Shown one piece after another: positions 44,991 through 52,544 of a DNA stretch of 64,000 nt; within the stretch, counting starts at the first letter, position 1, and each line of letters begins with the position of its first letter. This stretch comes from Chlorobiaceae bacterium (GTDB lineage Bacteria > Bacteroidota > Chlorobiia > Chlorobiales > Chlorobiaceae). The notes below the pieces were generated by a model that saw only the letters and a list, made by a program, of their open reading frames with translations, ran no database searches and was not told the origin of the DNA. A program made the position numbers and the translations under genes. Location of the stretch: positions 62,001 to 126,000 of the forward strand of contig JAAXWS010000002.1 in NCBI GenBank assembly GCA_013334865.1, read 5' to 3'.

Positions 44991-46004
44991 ATGACCAGAA
45001 TACTCCTCAACAGCAGGCTCGACGACTGCCTGGGCGCCTGGCGCTCCGCAGGTTTTACGGTGCTTGCGCCCGTGAAGCGCAGCGACCTGACCCGCTTCGA
45101 CGAGGTGCAGGGCGCATCGGAGATGTCGCTCGACATCGTGATGCCGGAACGCACCATCAAGGAACACTTCTTCCTGCAGACCGAGCCCCTGATCCGCTAC
45201 GAGATAAAGAAGCAGCAGATCGAGACGGAGGAGATGGTGCCCCCGGAACGCAAACGGATTTTCTTCGGTGTGCGACCCTGCGACGCAGCAGGCCTCGACA
45301 TCGATGACCCGCTCTTCGGCTGGGACTACAAGGACGACTACTGGTTCCGGCGCAGGGAAAAATCGGTGATCGTCACCATTGCCTGCACGTCGGCTGACGA
45401 CTTCTGCATGTGCACCTCCGTGGGGCTCGCCCCCGACAGCCCGAAAGGCTCAGACGTTATGCTGCATCCCCTTCTGGACGGACGAGGATGGCTGGTCGTG
45501 CCCCATACGGACCGCGGCAAGGCACTGCTCGAACCGGTGTCATCGATACTGCTGGAGGAGGCCGCCGAACCCGCTCCAGTGCCAGCCGTGCCGGTGAAGT
45601 TCGACGTGAACAACGTGATGGCCTGGCTAGCCGAACCGGCGAACTTCGAAAGTCAACTCTGGAAGGAGGTGTCGCAACGCTGCATCGGCTGCGGAAGCTG
45701 CACCTACCTCTGCCCCACCTGCCACTGCTTCGACATCCAGGACGAGGGGGACACCTACAGCGGCATCCGGCGCAAGAACTGGGACAGCTGCTCCTTCGCC
45801 ATGTTCACGATGCACACCTCGGGCCACAACCCGCGCAACACGCAGTCGACGAGGTGGCGCCAGCGCATCATGCACAAGTTCAACTACTATCGCGGCAAGT
45901 TCGGCGTCAACAGCTGCAGCGGCTGCGGCCGGTGCACCCGCCAGTGCCCGGTGGACATGGGCATTACCGAAACATTACACGAGATCTCAAATCTACCCAG
46001 GTGA
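44991..46004 (+). CDS. flxB: FlxB-type 4Fe-4S protein
   Basis: A 337-residue iron-sulfur subunit related to the beta subunit of sulfhydrogenase and to anaerobic sulfite reductase subunit A. Two ferredoxin motifs are visible: CIGCGSCTYLCPTCHC (about 229) and CSGCGRCTRQCP (about 308). FGVRPCDAAGLDIDD is the typical N-terminal block. The ATG at 44991 is chosen because it begins 13 bp after flxC stops and gives the family N-terminus; the longer frame overlaps flxC. Confidence 0.86.
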   Translation: MTRILLNSRLDDCLGAWRSAGFTVLAPVKRSDLTRFDEVQGASEMSLDIVMPERTIKEHFFLQTEPLIRYEIKKQQIETEEMVPPERKRIFFGVRPCDAAGLDIDDPLFGWDYKDDYWFRRREKSVIVTIACTSADDFCMCTSVGLAPDSPKGSDVMLHPLLDGRGWLVVPHTDRGKALLEPVSSILLEEAAEPAPVPAVPVKFDVNNVMAWLAEPANFESQLWKEVSQRCIGCGSCTYLCPTCHCFDIQDEGDTYSGIRRKNWDSCSFAMFTMHTSGHNPRNTQSTRWRQRIMHKFNYYRGKFGVNSCSGCGRCTRQCPVDMGITETLHEISNLPR

Positions 46005-46033
46005 CACAAGACCGATACAACAGCAGCAGCGCC

Positions 46034-46870
46034 ATGATCTACAACCCCTTCCCGATGCGGGTCGTCTCCAAGCGCGAAGAAGCCCCGGGCGTCAGGACGC
46101 TCAAGATCGAGTTCATCAATCAGGAGGACCACGAGTTCTTCAAGGCCAACTACCGAACCGGCATGTTCGGCCTGTACGGCATCTATGGCGAAGGTGAAAG
46201 CACTTTCTGCGTGGCCAGCCCCGAAACCAGGACGGACTACATCGAGTGCACCTTCCGCCAGTCGGGACGCGTCACCACCACCCTCGCCAATGTCGACGCC
46301 GGCGACATCGTGACCTTCCGCGGCCCCTACGGGAACCGATTTCCCATCGAGGAGTTCGAAGGCAGGAACCTGCTCTTCATCGCCGGAGGCATCGCCCTGC
46401 CCCCGACCAGGAGCGTCATCTGGTCCTGCCTCGACCGGCGCGACAGGTACCGCGACGTCACCATCGTCTATGGCGCCAGGACCGTTGCCGACCTCGTCTA
46501 CAAGCACGAGCTGGAGGAGTGGAAGCAGCGTGACGACGTGAACCTGGTGCTCACGGTCGATCCCGGAGGCGAAACCCCCGACTGGCAGGACCACGTCGGC
46601 TTCGTGCCCTCGGTGCTCGAAAAGGTGGCACCGTCTCCCGACAACACCATCGCGGTGCTCTGCGGCCCGCCGATCATGATCAAGTTCACCCTGGCGGCAC
46701 TCGAAAAGCTCGGTTTCAGCGCAGACAACGTTTACACCACGCTCGAGAACCGCATGAAGTGCGGTGTCGGCAAATGCGGCCGCTGCAACGTCGGCTCCAC
46801 CTACATCTGCAAAGAGGGCCCTGTGTTCACGGCTACCGAGGTGCAGGCCATGCCCCAGCACGATCTGTGA
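46034..46870 (+). CDS. flxA: FlxA-type NAD(P)H/FAD oxidoreductase subunit
   Basis: A 278-residue ferredoxin-reductase-like flavoprotein, gamma-subunit type. The FAD domain has YRTGMFGLYGIYGEGESTF, and the NAD(P)-binding part has FIAGGIALPPTRSVIW and a VLCGPPIMIKF end block. The C-terminal CGVGKCGRCNVGSTYIC supplies ligands for a 2Fe-2S cluster. It should take electrons from NAD(P)H or return them. The ATG at 46034 is chosen from a longer open frame. It is the last gene of the operon, before a 7-bp array and a terminator. Confidence 0.92.
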   Translation: MIYNPFPMRVVSKREEAPGVRTLKIEFINQEDHEFFKANYRTGMFGLYGIYGEGESTFCVASPETRTDYIECTFRQSGRVTTTLANVDAGDIVTFRGPYGNRFPIEEFEGRNLLFIAGGIALPPTRSVIWSCLDRRDRYRDVTIVYGARTVADLVYKHELEEWKQRDDVNLVLTVDPGGETPDWQDHVGFVPSVLEKVAPSPDNTIAVLCGPPIMIKFTLAALEKLGFSADNVYTTLENRMKCGVGKCGRCNVGSTYICKEGPVFTATEVQAMPQHDL

Positions 46871-46875
46871 AAGAG

Positions 46876-46903
46876 CGTGACGCGTGACGCGAAACACGTG
46901 ACC
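46876..46903 (+). repeat. Four-unit 7-bp repeat after flxA
   Basis: CGTGACG, CGTGACG, CGAAACA and CGTGACC at exact 7-bp spacing start five bases after the flxA stop codon and precede the terminator. Confidence 0.75.
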
Positions 46904-46906
46904 AGA

Positions 46907-46937
46907 AAAAAAGGCAGGCCAGCGAGCTGCCTTTTTT
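46907..46937. terminator. Bidirectional Rho-independent terminator between flxA and the murB-like gene
   Basis: AAAAAAGGCAG (46907-46917) pairs with CTGCCTTTTTT (46927-46937) around a 9-nt loop. The A-run and T-run make it effective from both sides, as expected between convergent operons. Confidence 0.88.
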
Positions 46938-46960
46938 CATTTCTCCCCTACTCTTTTTTC

Positions 46961-46988
46961 ACGCGTAACGTGTTACGAGTTACGTGAT
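46961..46988 (-). repeat. 7-bp repeat array containing the murB-like stop codon
   Basis: ACGCGTA, ACGTGTT, ACGAGTT and ACGTGAT are four 7-mers. The TAA stop of the minus-strand gene is at 46980-46982, inside the third unit, so the last codons belong to the array. Confidence 0.75.
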
Positions 46989-48563
46989 AATCACCGGGCA
47001 GAACCTTGACGGTTGATGGAAATCGGGCCTCCCGTCGTCATCCCACCATGGGAACAGACCGTATCGGCCCTCACCGATGCTTGCGCAGCATTGCATGCGT
47101 AGTTCCCCGTCGCGGATGAACGGCTCCAATAGCGAGTAGGACAGCTCCATGCCGAACGCATCCACCTTGACGAACGGCTTCACCAGGCCCTTCCATGGAC
47201 CCTCCGACGGCGCTTCCTGTCCGTCAGCCCTGCGTCGAGGCGCCAAGAACCTTATGGCTACCCAGTGGCCTTCGGGAGTCATTTCGAACTCCAGGTAGCC
47301 AGCATCTCCCCCGATGAACAGCTCGGAGACGCTGTGCTCCCAGAGGCGGTCCACGAATGTACCGCAAGGCGCTTCGGGCAGCAACGGGAACGCCTTTCCT
47401 GATGCATCGAAGGTACTCCAGCTAATGAAAGCACGAGCCGGTTCAAGGCGAGCTTCAGCGATTGGGACGAGCTGGTCGACCCTGACCCTCACCCCATCCG
47501 GGAATCCGAAGTCAGCGCATGAATAATCAAGCAGGTGTCCCTGTATCAGAGCGTGCGGGAACGCTGCCTGCGCCCCTGCCGGAAAACGCAGCAGCCCGGC
47601 CCACGCCCGGCCTGGCCTCGTTACGTCCGCCACAGAAGGGACGCCGCAGGCCTCGAGCAGGGTGGCATCGAACGATCCGGCGCACTGCACTTCGAGCTCC
47701 AGGTCGGCGCCGGCCTGCTCCCTGGCGGCGGTCCGCATGGCCGCGGCGAGTCGCAGCACCTCTTCAGCCCTGGCGTTGCCCGTGTTGAAGATGAAGTTTG
47801 CATGGTGCTCGCTGACCATCGCCCCGCCCTCGCGCCGCCCCTTGAAGCCGAGGGACTCGAAGATCCTGCCGCTCGGCCTTCCGGCGGCATAGCTGTTCTT
47901 GAAGGTGGAGCCGCAGCTCGGGAAATCGAACTGGTGCTTCGCTTCACGGTCCAGCTCGTATTCGTCCATCGAGGCCTTGATCTCTTCGGGGTTCTTCCGA
48001 CAGGGAAAGCGGAGAAGAACGCCGGCGACGATCTGTCCGCCATTCATGAGGCTGGTCTGCTTGTATCCCTGGAACACCTCCTCGTTCGTGCGCCAGCGGA
48101 CCGTACCGTCGAGGCCGACCGTCGCCACGCCGGCCGTCACCTCCGAGGCCTCGAGCCCGTAACACCGGCCGTTCATGCGCACCGTCGCCCCGATCATGCC
48201 CGGCAGCCGGTAAAGCCACTCGCCGCCGGCCATCCCGGCTTCCATCAGCCGGAGGGCCACCTCGCTGTTTTCCGCCCCGGCTTCGCAGAAAATTTCATCC
48301 TCTGAAACCCTGGCGATCCGGTTCATGGCCGACATCGTGATTACCACTCCCGGAAAGCTGTCGTCTGAAAAGAGCATATTGCTGCCCTTTCCGGTGACGA
48401 TCACGGGAAGGGTGCGCATCCTGCACCAGGCGAGCAGACCGGCCAGTTCACCGACGTTTCGCGGACGGGCGAGCCACCGTGCTGTGCCCCCGATAGCGTA
48501 ATACCCCACCGTCGAGAGCTGGACGTTCTGTTCGCATGGGCAAGGAGGTAACCTGTCTGGCAT
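46980..48563 (-). CDS. MurB-like FAD protein fused to a DOMON-like domain
   Basis: A 527-residue protein. Residues 1-300 resemble UDP-N-acetylenolpyruvoylglucosamine reductase: GKGSNMLFSDD (58-68), GGEWLYRLPGMIGATVRMN (113-131), GSTFKN (218-223, catalytic Ser219), GGAMVSEHHANFIFN (246-260) and a late LELE with E291. The YRxS motif of standard MurB reads GYKQTS, with Lys168 replacing Arg. Residues about 345-527 look like a DOMON-like carbohydrate or haem-binding domain (LWEHSVSELFIGGDAGYLEFEM and FPWWDDDGRPDFHQPSRF). No MurB of this form is familiar to me. It may be a paralogue with altered activity. It follows the P-type ATPase gene by 93 bp on the same strand. Confidence 0.72.
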   Translation of the reverse strand: MPDRLPPCPCEQNVQLSTVGYYAIGGTARWLARPRNVGELAGLLAWCRMRTLPVIVTGKGSNMLFSDDSFPGVVITMSAMNRIARVSEDEIFCEAGAENSEVALRLMEAGMAGGEWLYRLPGMIGATVRMNGRCYGLEASEVTAGVATVGLDGTVRWRTNEEVFQGYKQTSLMNGGQIVAGVLLRFPCRKNPEEIKASMDEYELDREAKHQFDFPSCGSTFKNSYAAGRPSGRIFESLGFKGRREGGAMVSEHHANFIFNTGNARAEEVLRLAAAMRTAAREQAGADLELEVQCAGSFDATLLEACGVPSVADVTRPGRAWAGLLRFPAGAQAAFPHALIQGHLLDYSCADFGFPDGVRVRVDQLVPIAEARLEPARAFISWSTFDASGKAFPLLPEAPCGTFVDRLWEHSVSELFIGGDAGYLEFEMTPEGHWVAIRFLAPRRRADGQEAPSEGPWKGLVKPFVKVDAFGMELSYSLLEPFIRDGELRMQCCASIGEGRYGLFPWWDDDGRPDFHQPSRFCPVIIT

Positions 48564-48656
48564 GGCGTATCAAGTTGATCGGTAGCGGTAATCTCGCCGG
48601 CAACGGCTGCCGGCGCTCAAATATAGGTTTTTCAACGTAAGCCCCGAAACCGTTCC

Positions 48657-51221
48657 TCAACGGGGCCCTGAGGCGATCCTGAACAGTCGCGACTTGACGA
48701 AATCGGGTATGAAGAAACAGGCGAGGCACAGGAAGATGGCCGGCGGCAACTGATGCCAGTCGGGGTTGTCGAACCTGAAAAGACCCCGCATGAACGGTAC
48801 GGAGGTCACCAGGATGAAGAACAGCATGGCGCCGGCGGCCACCCACCACAGGGCGCTGTTCGGCACCTTGAGCGACCGGAGCATGGACCGCTCCCAGGAG
48901 CGGTTGGCGAAGATGAGGCCGATGTTGCCGGCGACAATGCCTCCGAAAGCGACCATGCGGGCCTCGCCGGCACTGTAGCCGTTCGCCAGCATGAGGGCGT
49001 ACACGCTGAAGACTGCAAGGAAGATGGCAAACCCCTGGAACAGGGCCCGCAGGAGTACCTGGCGGTCCATGAGGGGCTCCTCGATGTCTCGGGGCGGGCG
49101 GCGCATGATGTCAGCTTCTTCATGCTCCATTTCGAACACGATGCTGCATGATGGATCGATGAGCAGTTCGAGGAACAGGATGTGTGCCGGAAAGAGGGCG
49201 AGCGGCCAGTTCAGCAGTACAGGCAGCAGCGACATCCCGGCGATGGGCAGGTGCACCGAGAGAATGAACACCATCGCCTTCCTGAGGTTGTCATAGATCC
49301 TTCGGCCCATCCTTACGGCCCGAACGATCGACTCGAAGTGGTCGTCGACAAGAACGATCGACGCCGCCTCGCGAGCCACGTCGGTTCCCCTTGCCCCCAT
49401 GGCGATGCCGATGTGTGCGGCCTTCAGCGCAGGCGCGTCGTTCACCCCGTCGCCGGTCATTGCCACGACCTCGTGCCGCGCCTTGAGCGCCTCCACGATC
49501 GCGAGTTTCTGGCCGGGCTGCATACGGGCGAAAATGGCGGTCCGGCCGATCGCCTCATGCTGCTCTTCATGGCTCAAAAGCTCCAGCTGCCGTCCGGTGA
49601 GAAGGTGCTCCCGCCCCTGCATGCCGATCAGCTCCCCTATCCGGCTTGCCGTGGCCGGATAGTCACCGGTCATCATGACCATGCGGATGCCGGCATCCCG
49701 GCACTCCCTGATGGCCTCGGGGACCCCCTGCCGGACCGGATCTTCGAGGCCGAGGAGCCCGATGAAGGTGAATGCGTAGTCGTGGCGCTCCTCCGGGAGG
49801 GGCCCCGGATCGAACGAAGCCTTCGCCACCCCGATCACCCGCATTCCGTCGGAGGCGATCGAATCGATGGCCGTCTCGAGCATCCCGAGGCGCTCTTCGT
49901 CGAAATGGCAGAGGTCGGCGATGGCTTCGGGCGCACCCTTCGCGGCGATCACGTACCCCTCCCCTACGGTCGAACGCCAGGCATGGGCAATGGCGAGCAT
50001 GCCGTCCGAAAGTGGATACTCCTTTTCAAGAACCCAATCGTGATGCAGGTGCTCCGTGTCGGAGAGCGCCTTCTCACCAAGCTCGCGCATCGCCTTCTCC
50101 ATGGGATCGAACGGATCGGGCGGACTTGCGAGGATGCTGTATTCGACGGCTTCGTGGACCAGTTCGGGAAGGCTTCCGAACGACCCGTCAAGCTCGTGCA
50201 CGAATCCCTCCACGACGATCCGCCTCACGGTCATGCGGTTCTCGGTCAGCGTGCCCGTCTTGTCGACGCAGAGCACCGATGCTGCTCCGAGCATCTCAAC
50301 CGCATGCATTCGGCGCGTCAGCACATGATACCGGGAGATACGCCATGCGCCGAGAGCGAGAAAGACGACGAGCACCATGGGAAACTCCTCGGGAAGGGTC
50401 GCCATGGCAAGGGTAAGACCGGCAAGCAGGCCATTGAGCCAGTCGTGGCGCGTAACGGCGAACGCCACCGTGACGACAAGGCAGAGCACGACACTATAGA
50501 GGCTCACGATACGGACTAGCCTTCCCATCTGCCTTTGCAGGAGGCTCTCTTCGGGCTTGATGGTTCCGAGCTCCCTGCCGATCTTTCCGATTTCGGTATT
50601 GAGCCCGGTACCAAGCACCCGTGCGACACCGCGCCCCCCTACCACGAGCGAACCGGAATAGATGAACGGCAGGCCGTCACCTCCCGGGGCCGAAGGAATC
50701 TGCGTCCCTGACCGCGAGGCTTTTCGTACCGGAAAAGATTCGCCGGTCAGGAGGGATTCGTCCGTGGTGAGCCCGCTGCACGAAAGAAGCTCCGCGTCGG
50801 CCGGCACACGGTCACCCTCGGCAATCAGGATGATGTCGTCGCGGACCACCTCCCGGCCTGGGATGCGCTGCTGTCGCCCGTCTCTGACCACGAGTGCCCT
50901 CGGGCTCGAAAGGTCGCGAAGGGTTTCGAGCGCCCGCTCGGTGCGTCCCTCCTGCACCAGGGTGATGCCGATGATCACCACCACGAACCCCAGAAGCATC
51001 AGGGCGTCCTCGATGCTGCCCAGCATAAGGTAGATGAGGCCGCACGCTATCAGCATCAGGAACATGGGCTCGCGCACGACGCCCAGCAGGAGCGAGATGA
51101 GCGAGCGCCGTCGTGCGGCCGGAAGTTCGTTATAGCCCTCACTGCGCAGCCGCTCAAGGGCTTCGGTCGAGGTCAGGCCGGGTGGAAGCTGGTCCATGGG
51201 TTGTATGCTGCTGCTGACCAT
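48657..51221 (-). CDS. P-type cation-transporting ATPase (P2 type), PEEFP variant
   Basis: An 854-residue ion pump with the family layout: N-terminal cation-ATPase domain, two membrane helices, an actuator domain with LTGESFPV, the M4 helix with PEEFP, the phosphorylation site CVDKTGTLT (about 321), MTGDGVNDAPALKAAHIGIAMG, and six C-terminal helices. Overall it resembles P2-type Ca2+/H+ or Na+ pumps, but PEEFP in place of PEGLP and its acidic residues make the ion uncertain. The start at 51221 or 51197 (MDQLPPGL) cannot be settled because neither has a clear ribosome-binding site. Confidence 0.85.
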   Translation of the reverse strand: MVSSSIQPMDQLPPGLTSTEALERLRSEGYNELPAARRRSLISLLLGVVREPMFLMLIACGLIYLMLGSIEDALMLLGFVVVIIGITLVQEGRTERALETLRDLSSPRALVVRDGRQQRIPGREVVRDDIILIAEGDRVPADAELLSCSGLTTDESLLTGESFPVRKASRSGTQIPSAPGGDGLPFIYSGSLVVGGRGVARVLGTGLNTEIGKIGRELGTIKPEESLLQRQMGRLVRIVSLYSVVLCLVVTVAFAVTRHDWLNGLLAGLTLAMATLPEEFPMVLVVFLALGAWRISRYHVLTRRMHAVEMLGAASVLCVDKTGTLTENRMTVRRIVVEGFVHELDGSFGSLPELVHEAVEYSILASPPDPFDPMEKAMRELGEKALSDTEHLHHDWVLEKEYPLSDGMLAIAHAWRSTVGEGYVIAAKGAPEAIADLCHFDEERLGMLETAIDSIASDGMRVIGVAKASFDPGPLPEERHDYAFTFIGLLGLEDPVRQGVPEAIRECRDAGIRMVMMTGDYPATASRIGELIGMQGREHLLTGRQLELLSHEEQHEAIGRTAIFARMQPGQKLAIVEALKARHEVVAMTGDGVNDAPALKAAHIGIAMGARGTDVAREAASIVLVDDHFESIVRAVRMGRRIYDNLRKAMVFILSVHLPIAGMSLLPVLLNWPLALFPAHILFLELLIDPSCSIVFEMEHEEADIMRRPPRDIEEPLMDRQVLLRALFQGFAIFLAVFSVYALMLANGYSAGEARMVAFGGIVAGNIGLIFANRSWERSMLRSLKVPNSALWWVAAGAMLFFILVTSVPFMRGLFRFDNPDWHQLPPAIFLCLACFFIPDFVKSRLFRIASGPR

Positions 51222-51395
51222 GGGTGCGAAATCGGAAGTTGTGGGGCTAACAGCAAGAAAGCAAATCCGCAGTGATTACGGAAATCCGGTGCCGGCCGCA
51301 GGTAGGGTTTGAGTGTTTGGCGTTTCCGGGAGGGATTGGATTCGGGCTGATTTGAGATGGTCGTCAAGGAAGCGAAATATTCGAATGTCGTTCTT

Positions 51396-51653
51396 CAATT
51401 GCCCCCGGCTTCAGCTCCCCTATTCAGGAGGGATTCATCCCGACGGACATTCAACTTCTTATATATCTTCACAATTGCCCCCGGCTTCAGCTCCTCTATT
51501 CAGGAGGGATTCATCCCGACGGACATTTAACTTCTTACATATCTTCACAATTGCCCCCGGCTTCAGCTCCCCTATTCAGGAGGGATTCATCCCGACGGAC
51601 ATTCAACTTCTTATATATCTTCACAATTGCCCCCGGCTTCAGCCGGGGGAAGC
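51396..51653 (+). repeat. Tandem 76-bp repeat array, 3.4 copies
   Basis: Units start at 51396, 51472 and 51548 with exact 76-bp spacing and a fourth truncated unit at 51624. Each begins CAATTGCCCCCGGCTTCAGC and has a palindromic part around CCTATTCAGGAGGG, then GACATTCAACTTCTTATATA. Units differ by a few C/T changes. The last unit ends early in GGGGGAAGC, giving a perfect CCCCCGGCTTCAGCCGGGGG palindrome. Confidence 0.88.
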
Positions 51654-51777
51654 AAGATTCCCAATAATAATCCCGGGCTTCAGCCCAATATTCCCTGTTT
51701 TGGGCTGCAAGCGGATGTGAAGATTATTGGGCTGAAGGAAAGCGCCGATGGTTTTTTAAGTACTCTCTGCCCTCCCC

Positions 51778-51970
51778 GGGTTAAAACCCGGGGCAATTGA
51801 ATGTAAGAGAAATCTGGATGTCCGGGAGGCTGAAGCCTCCCTGAGCACCAGAGGGTTAAAACCCGGGGCAATTGAATGTAAGAGAAATCTGAATGTCCGG
51901 GAGGCTGAAGCCTCCCTGAGCACCAGAGGGTTAAAACCCGGGGCAATTGAAGAAAATGTAAGATTGAATG
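51778..51970 (-). repeat. Tandem 75-bp repeat array, inverted relative to the first
   Basis: Units start at 51778, 51853 and 51928 (75-bp spacing), the last truncated. On the minus strand each unit reads CAATTGCCCCGGGTTTTAAC and contains GGGAGGCTTCAGCCTCCCGGAC, so it is a relative of the 76-bp unit in opposite orientation. The region between the arrays (51660-51770) holds GGGCTTCAGCCCAAT and its complement-like ATTGGGCTGAAGG. Confidence 0.85.
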
Positions 51971-52099
51971 TCCGTCGTCCCGACTTGTCGGGACGGCTTC
52001 TCTCAATATCACAAGGTTCGCGTCGAAACCTGACCTTTAGCCTACCCTCCTCACCAAGCTAACGGCTTACCCTGCTGCGGGGCAGGCTTCTGTCCCCAA

Positions 52100-52136
52100 A
52101 AAGCAAAACCCCTGCGATTACGGAAATGCAGGGGTT
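52100..52136 (-). terminator. Rho-independent terminator for the 77-residue protein gene
   Basis: AACCCCTGC (52107-52115) pairs with GCAGGGGTT (52128-52136) around a 12-nt loop. Read on the minus strand it is followed by TTGCTTTTTGGGGAC, a T-rich tail. Confidence 0.7.
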
Positions 52137-52203
52137 CATATGCTTCAATGGAGATAACGGGACGGAGGTCGGGAGTGCCTGTCCCCGATCGCGCCAGCAG
52201 GAT

Positions 52204-52437
52204 TCAGTTGGATTCGGGCTCGTTCCTGGTAAGGATGCCGTCTTCGACCATTTTGTTGATCATCTTCGTGAGCTGATCATGGGTACGCAGAAGGCCAGGC
52301 AGCGACATGGCGATGGTGCCGACAGGATTGACGTTGGTCTTGTCCTGTTCGACCTGCGTGATGTTGACGAGATCGATGCGGATGACGCCGTCGATCAGGC
52401 TCATGTTGGCGATTCCGTCCGCGTAAATGGTCTGCAT
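52204..52437 (-). CDS. Small protein of unknown function
   Basis: A 77-residue protein without cysteines or a membrane segment, beginning MQTIYADGIANMSLIDG. Its alternating hydrophobic pattern (VIRIDLVNI, VGTIAMSLPGLLR) suggests two or three beta strands followed by a helix (TKMINKMVEDGIL). I do not recognise a named family. The gene is real on translation signals: GGAGGAAAA sits eight bases before the ATG, and a hairpin terminator follows. Neighbours are an amino-acid permease and a P-type ATPase, both on the same strand. Confidence 0.78.
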   Translation of the reverse strand: MQTIYADGIANMSLIDGVIRIDLVNITQVEQDKTNVNPVGTIAMSLPGLLRTHDQLTKMINKMVEDGILTRNEPESN

Positions 52438-52544
52438 ATGCTTTTCCTCCGTTGGGGTTGCTCGTTGTACTGCACAGAATTGATTAACTGCTAAACTTCA
52501 ATATACGCTTTACCGGCAAAGTGTCCGGCATAAAAAGATCACCC

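Larger units (their letters stand above)
51222..52203. other. Gene-free region with inverted repeat arrays
   Basis: No supportable gene lies in these 980 bp. The central part (51396-51970) is two opposed repeat arrays, listed separately. Frames of over 100 codons exist inside the arrays on both strands, but they are only translations of the repeats. CAAATCCGCAGTGATTACGG near 51266 resembles the terminator sequence at 52105-52136. Confidence 0.7.

Noticed and set aside
51396-51970. CRISPR array
   Set aside because: Whole 75/76-bp units repeat with only point differences, so there are no unique spacers, and no cas gene is near.
51313-52012. Frames of 110-135 codons in the repeat region
   Set aside because: They translate the 75/76-bp units in whichever frame is open, so the peptide repeats are a by-product; there are no translation signals.
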